Assembly (NCBI GenBank): GCA_021834945.1
Contig: JAKBRA010000015.1
Span: 1 to 16,619 of the forward strand
Direction of reading: 5' to 3'
DNA length: 16,619 nt
Source: Nanobdellota archaeon
GTDB lineage: Archaea > Nanoarchaeota > Nanoarchaeia > Parvarchaeales > Parvarchaeaceae
Shown: positions 1-8,216 of the stretch, in pieces
Layout of the letters: every line of letters begins with the position of its first letter
Position numbering within the stretch: the stretch's first letter is position 1
Notes under the pieces: generated by a model
The model's database searches: none
Told to the model about the DNA's origin: nothing
The model's input: only the letters and a program-made list of their open reading frames with translations
Translations under genes and position numbers: made by a program

Positions 1-263
1 TGGAAAACCTGCTGAAGGTTTTTTATTTCAATATTTGCAGGTTTCTGTTTTATCAGGCTGCTTTCCAAACTTCTTATTTTCTGTCCATACTTGTTTATCT
101 TGTCAAATTCAATCTCTTTGAAGTCTTTTAGTATTTTTTTGCTTTCGCTTTCTAGGACCTCTATCTGCAGGAATCCAAGCTCTCCGAGTAAAGTAATAGC
201 CTTATCATAGTAAATTTTAGGCAGTATCAACCTTATCTTTTCTATTTTACTTGGCAGAAACAT
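1..263 (-). CDS. atpI: A-type ATP synthase subunit I (a-subunit, membrane stator), N-terminal 87 residues
   Basis: Partial gene: it starts with ATG at 263-261 and runs off the left edge still open. The start overlaps the atpH stop in a TAATG junction. A GGAGG Shine-Dalgarno-like sequence lies at 277-281, a slightly long 13 bases upstream. The N-terminus reads MFLPSKIEKIRLILPK, then a segment containing LLGELGFLQIEV, then a Lys/Glu-rich helical stretch. This is the usual opening of the V-type 116 kDa/subunit I cytoplasmic domain, which anchors the peripheral stalks before the membrane part that forms the ion half-channels. The membrane domain lies outside the window. It sits directly after atpH, its stalk partner. 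The call rests on this short N-terminus plus the operon context; I am fairly sure of it. Confidence 0.85.
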   Translation of the reverse strand, partial: MFLPSKIEKIRLILPKIYYDKAITLLGELGFLQIEVLESESKKILKDFKEIEFDKINKYGQKIRSLESSLIKQKPANIEIKNLQQVF

Positions 264-580
264 TATAGTTTAAATTCCTCCTTCAAGACCTGTTCAAATA
301 TCTCCAGCATTTCATGTTCATCAAGCGGTTTTATAGTAGCGGCTTTTTGACTTGCGTCTTTTAGTGCTTCTTCTCTGAGTTTTTCAGTTTCCTTCTCCAC
401 TTTTTCTATCGCACTGTTCATTATTTCATGTGCCTCTCTTTCAGCTTTTTTTATCTTTTCCTCGTTTTGTTTTTCCGTTTCTTCTATTAAGTTGTTTGCC
501 TTTTCCTGTGCCTGTTCAATTTTCTTTGTAGACAAGTCTTCTATCTCTCTTATTCTTTGCAGAGTTTCAAGCGATTCCAT
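263..580 (-). CDS. atpH: A-type ATP synthase subunit H (peripheral stalk)
   Basis: A 105-residue, highly charged protein, almost entirely a predicted coiled coil from about residue 5 to 80 (Lys/Glu-rich heptads with Ile and Ala cores), followed by a short C-terminal helix. In A-type ATP synthases, subunit H pairs with the helical half of subunit E to make the peripheral stalk that stops the A/B head from turning with the rotor. Size and composition fit the family (about 100-110 residues). The start overlaps the atpD stop by one base (TAATG), and a GAGG sequence at 592-595 precedes it by 11 bases. The stop in turn overlaps the atpI start. Coiled coils carry little family signal on their own; position between D and I supports the name. 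Confidence 0.8.
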   Translation of the reverse strand: MESLETLQRIREIEDLSTKKIEQAQEKANNLIEETEKQNEEKIKKAEREAHEIMNSAIEKVEKETEKLREEALKDASQKAATIKPLDEHEMLEIFEQVLKEEFKL

Positions 581-1191
581 TAGCTATGCAGCCTCTTTAT
601 AAATTTGATTGATACTAGTCTATCTCTTTCCATATCGTCTAAGCTTTGTTTTATGTACTTTATCTTTGCTTCCCATCTGGGTATTATCACGTTTTCTATT
701 GAATTTGTCCTTCTGTTCAACTTATATATCTCATTCAACAGATTCCTCATTGCAGTTTCCTTTTCAGCGATTTCTATAAGCATTGAAAGAAATGAAGAGT
801 ACATGTTTTTTGCATCGTAAACCGGAGTAGGTATTGTCAGGCTATCGCTTTTGCTAAGAACATCAATGGTCTCGTTTACATTTATGTTTGGTATAACCAA
901 ACCCATAACGTTTCTTGCTTTCAGACTGGCAAGCTTTTCGCTTTGTTCCTGTGCAACCCTCTCTATAGTTATCCTTCCGCTCAAAGCCTCAGCTATCTCA
1001 AGGCTTTCTCGGCTTCTGTCCATGAATCTTTTAAGATCAGTCTTCATGCTTTGGACCTGTTTTGCCAGCTCAAAAAATTCCAATATAAGAGAGGACCTTT
1101 TCATCTTCAGCAACTGCAAACCCCTGTTTGCAGTCTTTATCCTTCTCTTTGTTTCTATCAGTTCCCTTCTCGTTACTCTTATTGTTTCCAT
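580..1191 (-). CDS. atpD: A-type ATP synthase subunit D (central stalk)
   Basis: A 203-residue protein starting [17 protein letters not shown]. It forms the central rotor shaft with F and passes rotation from the C/K ring to the A/B head. The N-terminal block with T-R-x-E-L, followed by G-L-x-L-L-K-x-K-R, is the typical D-subunit start. The protein is two long helices, N- and C-terminal, flanking a middle part rich in Asn, Val and Ile, as in the family. The reading frame stays open for 25 codons further upstream (Met at 1266), but that extension is Lys/Arg-rich, lies wholly inside atpB and has no family resemblance, so I chose the ATG at 1191-1189. With this start it overlaps atpB by 13 bases, suggesting translational coupling. 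Its stop overlaps the atpH start. Confidence 0.9.
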   Translation of the reverse strand: METIRVTRRELIETKRRIKTANRGLQLLKMKRSSLILEFFELAKQVQSMKTDLKRFMDRSRESLEIAEALSGRITIERVAQEQSEKLASLKARNVMGLVIPNINVNETIDVLSKSDSLTIPTPVYDAKNMYSSFLSMLIEIAEKETAMRNLLNEIYKLNRRTNSIENVIIPRWEAKIKYIKQSLDDMERDRLVSIKFIKRLHS

Positions 1192-2558
1192 TTCCCGTAC
1201 TTTTCTATGAATTCTGGTTTTATTCTTTTCATCTCGCTTTTGTCTATGCTGCTTAAAAGCTCCCATCCAAGGTCAAGGGTTTCGGTTATGCTTCTGTCCT
1301 CATTGAATCCTTGTTTTATGAATCTATTCTCAAATTCTTCTGCAAAATGCAGGTATTGTTTGTCAATTTTGCTCAATGCATCTTCACCTACTATTTCAGT
1401 TAAGCTTCTAAGTTCCTTTCCTTTTGCATATGCAGCATATAACTGATCAGAAACATTCCTGTGATCTTCTCTTGTAGAATCCTTTCCTATGCCTTGGTTC
1501 ATAAGCCTTGACAATGATAAAAGCACGTCAACTTCTGGGTAAATACCGCTTTTGTCCAATGCCCTGCTTAGAACGATTTGCCCTTCAGTAATGTAACCAG
1601 TTAAATCTGGTATTGGGTGTGTTATGTCATCACTTGGCATTGTAAGTATTGGGAGCTGAGTCACCGAACCTTCCTTTCCTTTTACTTTTCCGGCCCTTTC
1701 AAAAAGGCTTGCAAGGTCTGTGTACATGTACCCGGGGTAACCTCTTCTTCCAGGTACTTCATCTCTAGCTGCAGATATTTCACGCAATGCTTCTGCGTAA
1801 TTTGTCATGTCTGTGAGTATAACAATTACGTGTGCGTTTTTTTCGTAAGCTAGATACTCTGCAGCAGTAAGTGCAAGTCTTGGAAGAATTACCCTCTCCA
1901 TTGAAGGTTCTGCAGCAAGGTTTAGGAATATCACTGATCTTTCAAGCGCACCGCTGTTCTGGAATTCATTTATAAAGAAGTTTGCATCCTCGCTGTTTAT
2001 CCCTATCCCACCGAAAACAACGAAGAAATTCTCCTTTTCCCCAAGTATTTTTGCCTGCTTTACTATCTGTGCAGCAAGCTTGTTATGCGAAAGACCAGAA
2101 CCAGAAAATATTGGAAGTTTCTGGCCTCTTACTAAAGTATTCATGCAGTCTATTGAAGATATCCCCGTTTGTACAAACTCTGAAGGTTCTTCTCTTGCGT
2201 AGGGGTTTATAGGGCTGCCGTTTATGTCCATCTTTTCATCGCTGAAGATTGGTATGCCGCCATCCCTTGGCCTACCTAACCCATCGAATACTCTGCCAAC
2301 CATGTCCATGCTTACTGGCATTTTGAAAGTCGTTCCCTTAAACCTTACTTTAGTTGTCTGAGTATTCATTCCGGTCGTTTCACCAAATACCTGCACAATA
2401 GTCACATCCTCATTAGTTGCAAGAACCTGGCCGCTTACTTTTTTGCCATTTTCAAGTTCTATTTCAACCTGCTCATTGTAACCGGCATTCTTTACGTCCT
2501 TAACAAAGAGCAAAACATTTGTTACTCTTTCAATTGTCTTATATTCTATTTCTTCCAT
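1179..2558 (-). CDS. atpB: A-type ATP synthase subunit B (regulatory, non-catalytic)
   Basis: A 459-residue protein, full family length. It alternates with A in the hexameric head and binds nucleotide without hydrolysing it. The N-terminal beta barrel covers about residues 1-75. The central domain contains [15 protein letters not shown] near 87, and [16 protein letters not shown] at 247-262 marks the Walker B region. [23 protein letters not shown] (268-290) is a strong B-subunit signature, followed by R351 in the [14 protein letters not shown] segment. The P-loop position is replaced by [10 protein letters not shown] (151-160), which lacks a normal Walker A lysine-threonine. That is expected for B subunits and separates it from A. 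The start follows the atpA stop after one base, and GGAGA at 2565-2569 lies 6 bases upstream. Confidence 0.97.
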   Translation of the reverse strand: MEEIEYKTIERVTNVLLFVKDVKNAGYNEQVEIELENGKKVSGQVLATNEDVTIVQVFGETTGMNTQTTKVRFKGTTFKMPVSMDMVGRVFDGLGRPRDGGIPIFSDEKMDINGSPINPYAREEPSEFVQTGISSIDCMNTLVRGQKLPIFSGSGLSHNKLAAQIVKQAKILGEKENFFVVFGGIGINSEDANFFINEFQNSGALERSVIFLNLAAEPSMERVILPRLALTAAEYLAYEKNAHVIVILTDMTNYAEALREISAARDEVPGRRGYPGYMYTDLASLFERAGKVKGKEGSVTQLPILTMPSDDITHPIPDLTGYITEGQIVLSRALDKSGIYPEVDVLLSLSRLMNQGIGKDSTREDHRNVSDQLYAAYAKGKELRSLTEIVGEDALSKIDKQYLHFAEEFENRFIKQGFNEDRSITETLDLGWELLSSIDKSEMKRIKPEFIEKYGKWKQ

Positions 2559-2559
2559 G

Positions 2560-5500
2560 TTACTTCTCCGTGTTTGTCTTTTTTATTGTTTCTATGTCCT
2601 TTTCTATTTCCTTTAATCTATCATCAATCTCTTCTTCCTTTGTATATCTCAATCTTGCTATCTTTGGTTTTATCTGTATTGATTGCAGTTTTTCAATTGG
2701 AACATTTCTCTCAAGTGCAGCTTTTTCGGCGTCAAATACTTCGTTTATAACTTTTAGCATCTTGTACTGTTTGCTTACAGATGCGTAGGTATCTATCTCA
2801 TCAAAAGCGTTCTGTTGAAGGTAGTCCTCTCTAAGCATTCTTGCAATGTCAAGTATAAGTTTGTCTGATTCTGGAAGTGCATCGTAACCAACCAGCTGTA
2901 CAATTTCATTTATTTCTGCCTCTTTTTGCAGTGTAGCCATTGCTTTGTCTCTTAGTTCAGGCCAGTCCTCTGCGATGTTTTTTCTGTACCATTGGTCTAA
3001 TTCATCTGTATACAAGGAATAGCTGTTAAGCCAGTTTATAGAGGGGAAATGCCTGGCGTTAGCAAGCGATGCATCTAATGCCCAAAAGACCCTTGTAACC
3101 CTAAGAGTGTTTTGCGAAACCGGTTCTGATATGTCACCGCCGGGTGGAGAAACTGCTCCTATTATGGTTGCTGCACCTATTTTTCCGCTTAGTATTCTTG
3201 CCCTTCCAGCCCTTTCATAGAACTCTCCTATCCTTCTTCCAAGGTAAGCAGGGTAACCTTCCTCTCCAGGCATCTCTTCTAGTCTTCCGGAGAGCTCCCT
3301 TAAGGCTTCGGCCCATCTTGAAGTACTGTCGGCCATTACGGCTACGCTGTAACCCATATCCCTGTAATATTCTGCAAGTGTTATTCCAGTGTAAATGCTA
3401 GCTTCTCTTGCTGCTACAGGCATGTTTGAGGTATTTGCTATGAGTATGGTTCTGTCCATCAAAGGCTTGCCGCTTTTTGGATCCTTTAATTCTGGAAAGG
3501 TTGTAAGTATCTCCGTCATCTCATTTCCCCTTTCACCGCAGCCAACGTATACTATAACGTCTGCATCTGACCATTTTGCAAGCTGGTGCTGAATTACAGT
3601 GTTATGTAGAAGTATAGCACCGTTACCTCCTACAAAGTTGCTGCCAAATTCAGGAGTTACAACATCGTATACATCAAATGGTCCTCTTATTTCTTCTATC
3701 TCTGTTATCTTGTCGAAGTAAACAAAGTCTAACATTTTTTGAATTTCTACAAGATTCTTTAGCTCTAAGGTACCCTCTCTATTTGAATTTGAAATAGCAC
3801 TTAAGAATTTGTTGAAGCTATCCACAGTAAAATTCTCATTTCCACTTGTGTAGTTTGTTATTTCTATGCCTTTTTCTTTCAATTCAGAGTAATTTGAATA
3901 TCTTTTATATAAGTTTTCTACGTAATTGCTGTTTAGAGGCATTAAATCTATAGAAGTGTAGGAGCTATCTTTAGATTTTATGTAATTTATTATTCTATTA
4001 ATTTTTTCATATTTTTGAGAGCTATCATTTATGTTTTGGTAGAATTTTTTTAACTCCTTCAAGTTTCTTATATAAATCCTATTTTTATCGTTATAACCTT
4101 TAACTTTTTCAGAATGCATAGAGTTAATTATCCCTAATCTAGTTAATGTATAAGAAAGTTGAATCTGCAATTTTTTGCTTGCGGTTGAAAATTCTACGTT
4201 TCCACCGTAAAAACTTCCATCTCCAAGGAAATAACCTCTAATAAACGCAGACAATACCTTATTATCAGCTTTCATTATAATATTTGGTATGTATTTTTCA
4301 GATGCGTTTTTAGCGTTTATTAATCTCCTAATAAATTTTACCAAAATTGCGCTATTAACTAAAACATTGGGCGTCTTATCTTTTTGTATTTCTAAAGTCG
4401 AATTTAATCCAAACAGATCTTTAACTAAGAAATTGAATCGCTTTATAAGTTTGTTGTCAGAATTAGTGAATACTACCGTATTTCTTCCCCTTATATATCC
4501 TTCAGCTACGAATAGTCCAATAAATTCTGCAAATTTTTCATCTGCATATCTTGGTATCTTCATTAGTTTTCCAGCTCTGTCACCCCTAACTTTATCTATA
4601 TCCGGTAATTGCAATCCTTCTGATTTGTAAACCCGGTTTATTAACTCTAATTTAATTGCAGGATTTTTCGATTTTCTCGTTATGCTGTATTTTAAGTCTT
4701 TTTTGATAAAATTATTTGTAGATTTAACGTTTTTAAGTAAATCCCTCATTTTTAGTAAAATATTTTTGTCTATTGTTCTTGCATCAAATAAATATTCGTA
4801 AGGATCTATTCTCTGCATTCCTTGATTTACATCAAATCTTCTTATAGCGATTATATAGTCTCCTTTTTTAAGGTTTTCTGCAGATTCTTCCTTTATGCGC
4901 ATTCCATCTAATCTGAATAGCTTGTGTACAGGTGTTACTTTTGCTTCCTTTCCTGTCCTCGTCTTTATTCTTATAACTGAATCGCTTTTGCCCTTATAAA
5001 GAAATTTTGACTTGCTTTCTTTAACTTTTCCATCATACAGCGAAAATAGTTTTAGTGGGCTTTTAAGCCTTAACAATGTTTCATTTTCATCCTGGTACTC
5101 TATATCACTATCGTTTTCATTTTCTTTGTAAATTTCTTCAATGCTTTTTATCTCGCCATTTGCTAACAAAACAGGAGTTTCTCCTAATACGCATTTTCCA
5201 GATCCAAAAGGCCCAGGTACTGCTGCAGTTCCCCCCATCGCAACAGGAAACATCGTGTCTATTACCCTCTGTCCAGTTAAAAGAGGAATTGTTGGAGAAA
5301 GTTTTTCCTTTACAGGTCTTGCAGTTCTGACAGGCCATTTTGTCATCAGCTTTATTTCCTCAGTTTTTTTGTCGTTTTCCAATACTGCAATGATTTCATC
5401 TACAGTGTAATCTCCTTCCTCTGCGATTTTCTTTACTATCCCTTTTTGATTTACTGGAACAAGAACCTTATGTTTTATAAGCGAAGTTTCCTTGACTTCT

Positions 5501-5904
5501 CCAATTTCTTCTCCCGCTTCTACCTCTTTTCCCTCTTCAACTTTTGGCTTGAAGTGCCATTTCTTTTCTCTGTCCAATGAATTAACTTTTACTCCGCTGC
5601 TTATGAATGTACCTTCTTTATTTAGGATCTTATCCAACGGCCTTTGTATCCCATCGAATATAGATCCTATCAATCCCGGCCCAAGTTCAACTGACAAAGG
5701 CTCTTTGCTGTCAATTGCCTTTTCCCCTATTTTCAGTCCGCTTGTGTCTTCGTAAACTTGTACTATTGCATTTTTCTCTTCTATCTTTACGATTTCACCA
5801 ACAAGTTCATTTTCTCCTATGAATACGATGTTGTTCATTTTCGGGTCTTCTAGACCAGAGACAGTTACCACAGAACCAGAAATTCCTATTACTTTTCCTT
5901 CCAT
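2560..5904 (-). CDS. atpA: A-type ATP synthase catalytic subunit A, precursor with an intein in the P-loop
   Basis: An 1114-residue precursor: extein 1-237, intein 238-768, extein 769-1114. Removing the intein leaves 583 residues, the normal length for subunit A, which binds and interconverts ADP and ATP in the soluble head. The N-extein has the beta barrel, then the A-specific bulge domain (about 115-195), then [14 protein letters not shown] ending at Lys237. The C-extein begins [14 protein letters not shown], so splicing restores Walker A GPFGSGKT. Downstream markers are [12 protein letters not shown], the Walker B-region segment [40 protein letters not shown] and the [13 protein letters not shown] segment. 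The gene starts one base after the atpF stop. The host parts are ordinary; the insertion is the unusual part. Enzyme activity should require splicing, because the catalytic lysine and threonine are otherwise on separate halves. Confidence 0.97.
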   Translation of the reverse strand: MEGKVIGISGSVVTVSGLEDPKMNNIVFIGENELVGEIVKIEEKNAIVQVYEDTSGLKIGEKAIDSKEPLSVELGPGLIGSIFDGIQRPLDKILNKEGTFISSGVKVNSLDREKKWHFKPKVEEGKEVEAGEEIGEVKETSLIKHKVLVPVNQKGIVKKIAEEGDYTVDEIIAVLENDKKTEEIKLMTKWPVRTARPVKEKLSPTIPLLTGQRVIDTMFPVAMGGTAAVPGPFGSGKCVLGETPVLLANGEIKSIEEIYKENENDSDIEYQDENETLLRLKSPLKLFSLYDGKVKESKSKFLYKGKSDSVIRIKTRTGKEAKVTPVHKLFRLDGMRIKEESAENLKKGDYIIAIRRFDVNQGMQRIDPYEYLFDARTIDKNILLKMRDLLKNVKSTNNFIKKDLKYSITRKSKNPAIKLELINRVYKSEGLQLPDIDKVRGDRAGKLMKIPRYADEKFAEFIGLFVAEGYIRGRNTVVFTNSDNKLIKRFNFLVKDLFGLNSTLEIQKDKTPNVLVNSAILVKFIRRLINAKNASEKYIPNIIMKADNKVLSAFIRGYFLGDGSFYGGNVEFSTASKKLQIQLSYTLTRLGIINSMHSEKVKGYNDKNRIYIRNLKELKKFYQNINDSSQKYEKINRIINYIKSKDSSYTSIDLMPLNSNYVENLYKRYSNYSELKEKGIEITNYTSGNENFTVDSFNKFLSAISNSNREGTLELKNLVEIQKMLDFVYFDKITEIEEIRGPFDVYDVVTPEFGSNFVGGNGAILLHNTVIQHQLAKWSDADVIVYVGCGERGNEMTEILTTFPELKDPKSGKPLMDRTILIANTSNMPVAAREASIYTGITLAEYYRDMGYSVAVMADSTSRWAEALRELSGRLEEMPGEEGYPAYLGRRIGEFYERAGRARILSGKIGAATIIGAVSPPGGDISEPVSQNTLRVTRVFWALDASLANARHFPSINWLNSYSLYTDELDQWYRKNIAEDWPELRDKAMATLQKEAEINEIVQLVGYDALPESDKLILDIARMLREDYLQQNAFDEIDTYASVSKQYKMLKVINEVFDAEKAALERNVPIEKLQSIQIKPKIARLRYTKEEEIDDRLKEIEKDIETIKKTNTEK
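3601..5193 (-). mobile_element. Intein with LAGLIDADG homing endonuclease, inserted in the Walker A loop of AtpA (VMA-b-type site)
   Basis: In-frame element of 531 residues between Lys237 and Thr769 of the precursor. Splicing residues are present: Cys1 ([10 protein letters not shown], block A), the TPVH motif at 87-90 (block B), and a C-terminal LLHN ending in His530-Asn531, followed by extein Thr as the +1 nucleophile. Block F/G reads [16 protein letters not shown]. Two LAGLIDADG-type helices are visible: [12 protein letters not shown] (223-234, acid E231) and [13 protein letters not shown] (316-328, acid D325). They are about 94 residues apart, as in a monomeric two-motif endonuclease. Both acids are intact, so the endonuclease may be active. 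From memory, archaeal A-subunit inteins at GSGK/T belong to the VMA-b allele, whereas the yeast VMA1 intein sits further downstream at VG/CGERG. The DNA is more AT-rich than the flanking exteins. Confidence 0.95.
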
Positions 5905-5905
5905 T

Positions 5906-6229
5906 TTATTTTAATTTAGTTATGTCCACCCCCAATACTCTCTTTGCCAGGCTTTCCAGCGATTCCTTGCTTTCTTCTACCTCCTGTGAAGGTATAAGCA
6001 ATACTAACGGATCAACACTTAAATTTATTATGCTAAGTTCATTTTGGTCCGCATATTCCTTTATACCTTCTTCGGCTATTATAAGGTTATATTCTTTGCT
6101 TTTTATTAATTTAATTACTTCATTAAGCGCTTCTTTTCCTGTTAAATCCATTGAATTGTCTATGCCGGCAAGCTTTAATCCCAGTGCATCTCTCCTGTCG
6201 CCTATGAAAACTATTTTTTTAAATTCCAT
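5906..6229 (-). CDS. atpF: A-type ATP synthase subunit F (central stalk)
   Basis: A 107-residue protein with the start [19 protein letters not shown], matching the subunit F family pattern of a first beta strand, then I-G-D-x-D/R, then a helix with G-x-x-L-A-G. The rest is a small Rossmann-like alpha/beta domain: [10 protein letters not shown] around 48-57, LVLLIPS near 75-81, and a C-terminal helix. Subunit F attaches to D in the rotor and its C-terminal helix can contact the head to regulate ATP turnover. The start lies inside the end of atpC (11-base overlap), and the stop is separated from the atpA start by one base. Length and place in the operon fit. No odd features. Confidence 0.9.
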   Translation of the reverse strand: MEFKKIVFIGDRRDALGLKLAGIDNSMDLTGKEALNEVIKLIKSKEYNLIIAEEGIKEYADQNELSIINLSVDPLVLLIPSQEVEESKESLESLAKRVLGVDITKLK

Positions 6230-7259
6230 ATCCTATATCAACTATTTTCTTTTCTATGTTGTAATATTTTTTAAACCAGCTGAGCCTTATTGTGTCTCTT
6301 TCTATCTCTGCGCTTATTATGAATGAAAGCGTTGAGGCCACAGAAAGGGAGTTTGCCCTGAATATCGGCAGGTACTTGTCATGCACAATCCTCTTTAGTT
6401 CTACTTCAAAGTTTGCTATAAGCCCGTCCTGCTTGTAAAGCTGCAGGGCATCATTTAAGTCATACGGTAAGTCCTTTATGAAGTCTTCTATGTTCATCTT
6501 TGTCATATCATTCAGTTTGTCAACGTTTATTGAGCCCCCCTTTATCAAAAGTTCTTTTGCAGGTTTTTTCAGTTCTATCTCTTTGATTACGGTTATTATA
6601 TTCCTCAAGTCTATTAATCCTTGTATGAATCTAAGGACAGGGCCCTCATTTCCATTGTAGAACTTGAAGTTTCTAAGGAGGTCATTGTAGTATTCCATGT
6701 CTAATGCTAATGACATTCCAGAGACATCTCTGCTTAACTCCGCTGAGACTGAAAAAGGAAGCAATACCCTTCCATAAGGATATCTTGTGAGGTAATTTAT
6801 TACCTCAACTATGTCTTTCTGTTCTATTATGTTTCTGTATTCTTCTTTGCTTATCAAAGGACTTGATAACCCCAATGGAAAACTTCTTCCTATAGTTAAA
6901 AGGTTTTCAGTCATTTCCACGTTCTTTCCTATAAGCTTTGCGGCCAGAATAAGTTTTATGTTCTGTATGTCTATCTTTGAAAGGTAGCTTCTTATCAACG
7001 GCTTTCCAATACTTGGAAGAACTCCTATGGCAGAGTTACAGTTATTTAAAAAGTGAGTGTTTACTACAATATCTATTATATCAGGCTCCTTAAAACGATT
7101 ATAGAACTGATCGATTTCGTTTTTGTAAGAGGTAGAAGAAAGTACATTCATGAATTCCTCTTTCTTCGTTTCCTTTATCCTATCTATTTCATCCTTTCTT
7201 AAAAGATTAAGGTAAAGTGCCTTAACGTGTCCGTACGCACCAGCATATGTAGAATCCAT
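6219..7259 (-). CDS. atpC: A-type ATP synthase subunit C (central stalk, rotor-ring adaptor; V-type d homologue)
   Basis: A 346-residue soluble helical protein starting MDSTYAGAYGHVKALYLNLL. The Y-A-x-A-x-x-x-V-K-A pattern opens the subunit C/d family, which seats the D/F shaft on the proteolipid ring. Internal markers include a YLTRYPYGRVLLP segment and LDMEYYNDLLRNF, close to the family's L-D-x-x-Y-Y pattern, followed by LRNIITVIKEIELKK, typical of the repeated helical halves. An ATG seven codons upstream (7280) is in frame but lies inside atpE. I chose 7259 because GGAGA at 7266-7270 lies six bases in front of it and only one base separates it from the atpE stop (TAA-A-ATG). It overlaps atpF by 11 bases at its end. 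Confidence 0.93.
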   Translation of the reverse strand: MDSTYAGAYGHVKALYLNLLRKDEIDRIKETKKEEFMNVLSSTSYKNEIDQFYNRFKEPDIIDIVVNTHFLNNCNSAIGVLPSIGKPLIRSYLSKIDIQNIKLILAAKLIGKNVEMTENLLTIGRSFPLGLSSPLISKEEYRNIIEQKDIVEVINYLTRYPYGRVLLPFSVSAELSRDVSGMSLALDMEYYNDLLRNFKFYNGNEGPVLRFIQGLIDLRNIITVIKEIELKKPAKELLIKGGSINVDKLNDMTKMNIEDFIKDLPYDLNDALQLYKQDGLIANFEVELKRIVHDKYLPIFRANSLSVASTLSFIISAEIERDTIRLSWFKKYYNIEKKIVDIGYGI

Positions 7260-7260
7260 T

Positions 7261-7821
7261 TTATTTCTCCAACTTTTCAATTACTCTTTTTGCAATCTTT
7301 TCTTCTAGAGACTGTATAACTTTATCCAAAGACAAATCAATGGAGAACTTGCCATCAGGGCTTTCTGCATAAACCCCAAACATCTTTTTTTTCGTTGGCT
7401 TGGCATTTTTTTCCTTTTTACCAAAAGTCTGGAGGTCTTCTTTGTTCATAAAAAGTATTGCGTCTTCTCCAATTCTTTTTTTAGCCTCTTTTATCAGTAT
7501 ATTCATCAGTTTTTCGTATTCCGCAGTTTTGCTGAATTTTGCCTCTGAAAAATAAAGATTGTTCATGCTTTCTTTGAAAGCGTTGCTTACTGCCTTTTTT
7601 ATAATCTGGGTCTTTTCAACGTTTATCTTCGCTTTTTCGATCTCTTCTTTTTCGGCTACAATGGCTTTTGTTTTGTCTTTTGCTTCCTTCAGAATCTCCT
7701 CGACTTTTTTATCCGTTTCATTTGTCGATTGGTTTGCCTTAAGCTGTGCTTCTATAATCATTTTTTTGACTTTAGTATCTGTCTCTTTCTCTATGTGTTC
7801 CGCTATTTTCTCCAGACTCAT
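7261..7821 (-). CDS. atpE: A-type ATP synthase subunit E (peripheral stalk)
   Basis: A 186-residue protein. The first 100 or so residues form a Lys/Glu/Ala-rich coiled coil (VKKMIIEAQLKANQ, then VEEILKEAKDKTKAI). A compact alpha/beta C-terminal domain follows, with YEKLMNILIKEAKKRIGEDAILFMNKEDL around 102-130 and ISVDLSL-like strand FSIDLSLDKVIQSLEEKI near 158-175. This is the layout of subunit E: the helical half pairs with H and the globular half binds the B subunit at the top of the head. The family usually carries a Gly-containing loop before the second strand; here GVYAESPDGKFSID fills that role. The start lies 16 bases after atpK, with a GAGG sequence overlapping the atpK stop as a weak ribosome-binding site. 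Confidence 0.9.
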   Translation of the reverse strand: MSLEKIAEHIEKETDTKVKKMIIEAQLKANQSTNETDKKVEEILKEAKDKTKAIVAEKEEIEKAKINVEKTQIIKKAVSNAFKESMNNLYFSEAKFSKTAEYEKLMNILIKEAKKRIGEDAILFMNKEDLQTFGKKEKNAKPTKKKMFGVYAESPDGKFSIDLSLDKVIQSLEEKIAKRVIEKLEK

Positions 7822-7837
7822 ATAATGATGCTATGCC

Positions 7838-8071
7838 TCACAGTATCTGTAATAGCAATATTAATCCCAGCACGAAACCTATTATCCACAGTGTTTCAGG
7901 GATTACGAAGAAGAAAAGCACCTGTCCGAATTTCTCCGGCTTTTCAGCGATTATTCCCATACCGGCTGCACCTATTCCTTGCTGTGCCATTCCGGTACCT
8001 ATTAAACCACCTGCTATTGCTATTGCTGCGGCTATTGCATATAAAGCGCCTGCATCTGTTGCAACTACCAT
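7838..8071 (-). CDS. atpK: A-type ATP synthase subunit K (proteolipid, rotor ring c-subunit)
   Basis: A 77-residue, very hydrophobic two-helix hairpin. Helix 1 covers about 9-41 and contains the Gly/Ala face GGLIGTGMAQQGIGAAG; the polar loop is AEKPEKFGQ (42-50); helix 2 covers about 51-76. The ion-binding carboxylate is Glu59 in VIPETLWIIGF, in the normal place in helix 2. There is one carboxylate per hairpin, so this is the simple 8 kDa form rather than a duplicated one. Gln30/31 in helix 1 and Thr60 next to Glu59 are polar groups at positions that can contribute to Na+ binding in related rotors, but coupling ion cannot be decided from sequence. It is the first gene of the operon and probably has a leaderless start, since a TATA-like box sits about 25 bases upstream. 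Confidence 0.95.
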   Translation of the reverse strand: MVVATDAGALYAIAAAIAIAGGLIGTGMAQQGIGAAGMGIIAEKPEKFGQVLFFFVIPETLWIIGFVLGLILLLQIL

Positions 8072-8102
8072 AGCATTTTACGTTTTTTTCTATTTTTAAG
8101 CT
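8072..8102 (-). promoter_or_regulatory. Promoter of the ATP synthase operon (TATA-like box)
   Basis: On the minus strand, CTTAAAAATA at 8100-8091 looks like an archaeal TATA box. Its centre is about 25 bases from the atpK ATG (8071-8069), the usual distance to an archaeal transcription start. The mRNA would therefore begin at or next to the start codon, and there is no Shine-Dalgarno sequence before atpK. This is position-based inference. Confidence 0.5.
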
Positions 8103-8188
8103 TTACTGTTTTTAGTTAAAAATGAATCACTTGCTTTTGATTTTATTTGATTATTGAAAAAAGAAAGCTTTTTAAAGCAAGGTAAAAG

Positions 8189-8205
8189 CGAAAGATATTT
8201 ATATT
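8189..8205 (+). promoter_or_regulatory. Promoter of the 167-aa gene / cdc48 / scpA operon
   Basis: CGAAAGATATTTATATT fits a BRE-like purine-rich element followed by a TATA box (TTTATA at 8198-8203). The expected transcription start is near 8225-8228. That lies after the first ATG (8217) but before the second in-frame ATG (8235), which bears on the true start of the next gene. A second weaker TATA-like stretch (CTTTTTAAAG) lies at 8168-8177. Confidence 0.5.
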
Positions 8206-8216
8206 AGTTCATTCAT

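Noticed and set aside
1192..1266. An N-terminal extension of atpD starting at 1266
   Set aside because: The extra 25 residues are encoded entirely within atpB, are basic low-complexity sequence and precede the canonical [17 protein letters not shown] start of the D family.
2090..2110. Missing Walker A lysine/threonine in atpB as a sign of decay
   Set aside because: Subunit B is non-catalytic and normally lacks a standard P-loop; the rest of the protein is fully conserved.
7260..7280. A start for atpC at 7280 inside atpE
   Set aside because: GGAGA six bases before the ATG at 7259, and the family N-terminus at that Met, favour the shorter form.
8164..8178. Near-palindrome AAAGCTTTTTAAAGC as an operator
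   Set aside because: The two halves are not an exact inverted repeat and AT-rich promoters produce such strings by chance; the stretch may be a secondary TATA-like element instead.
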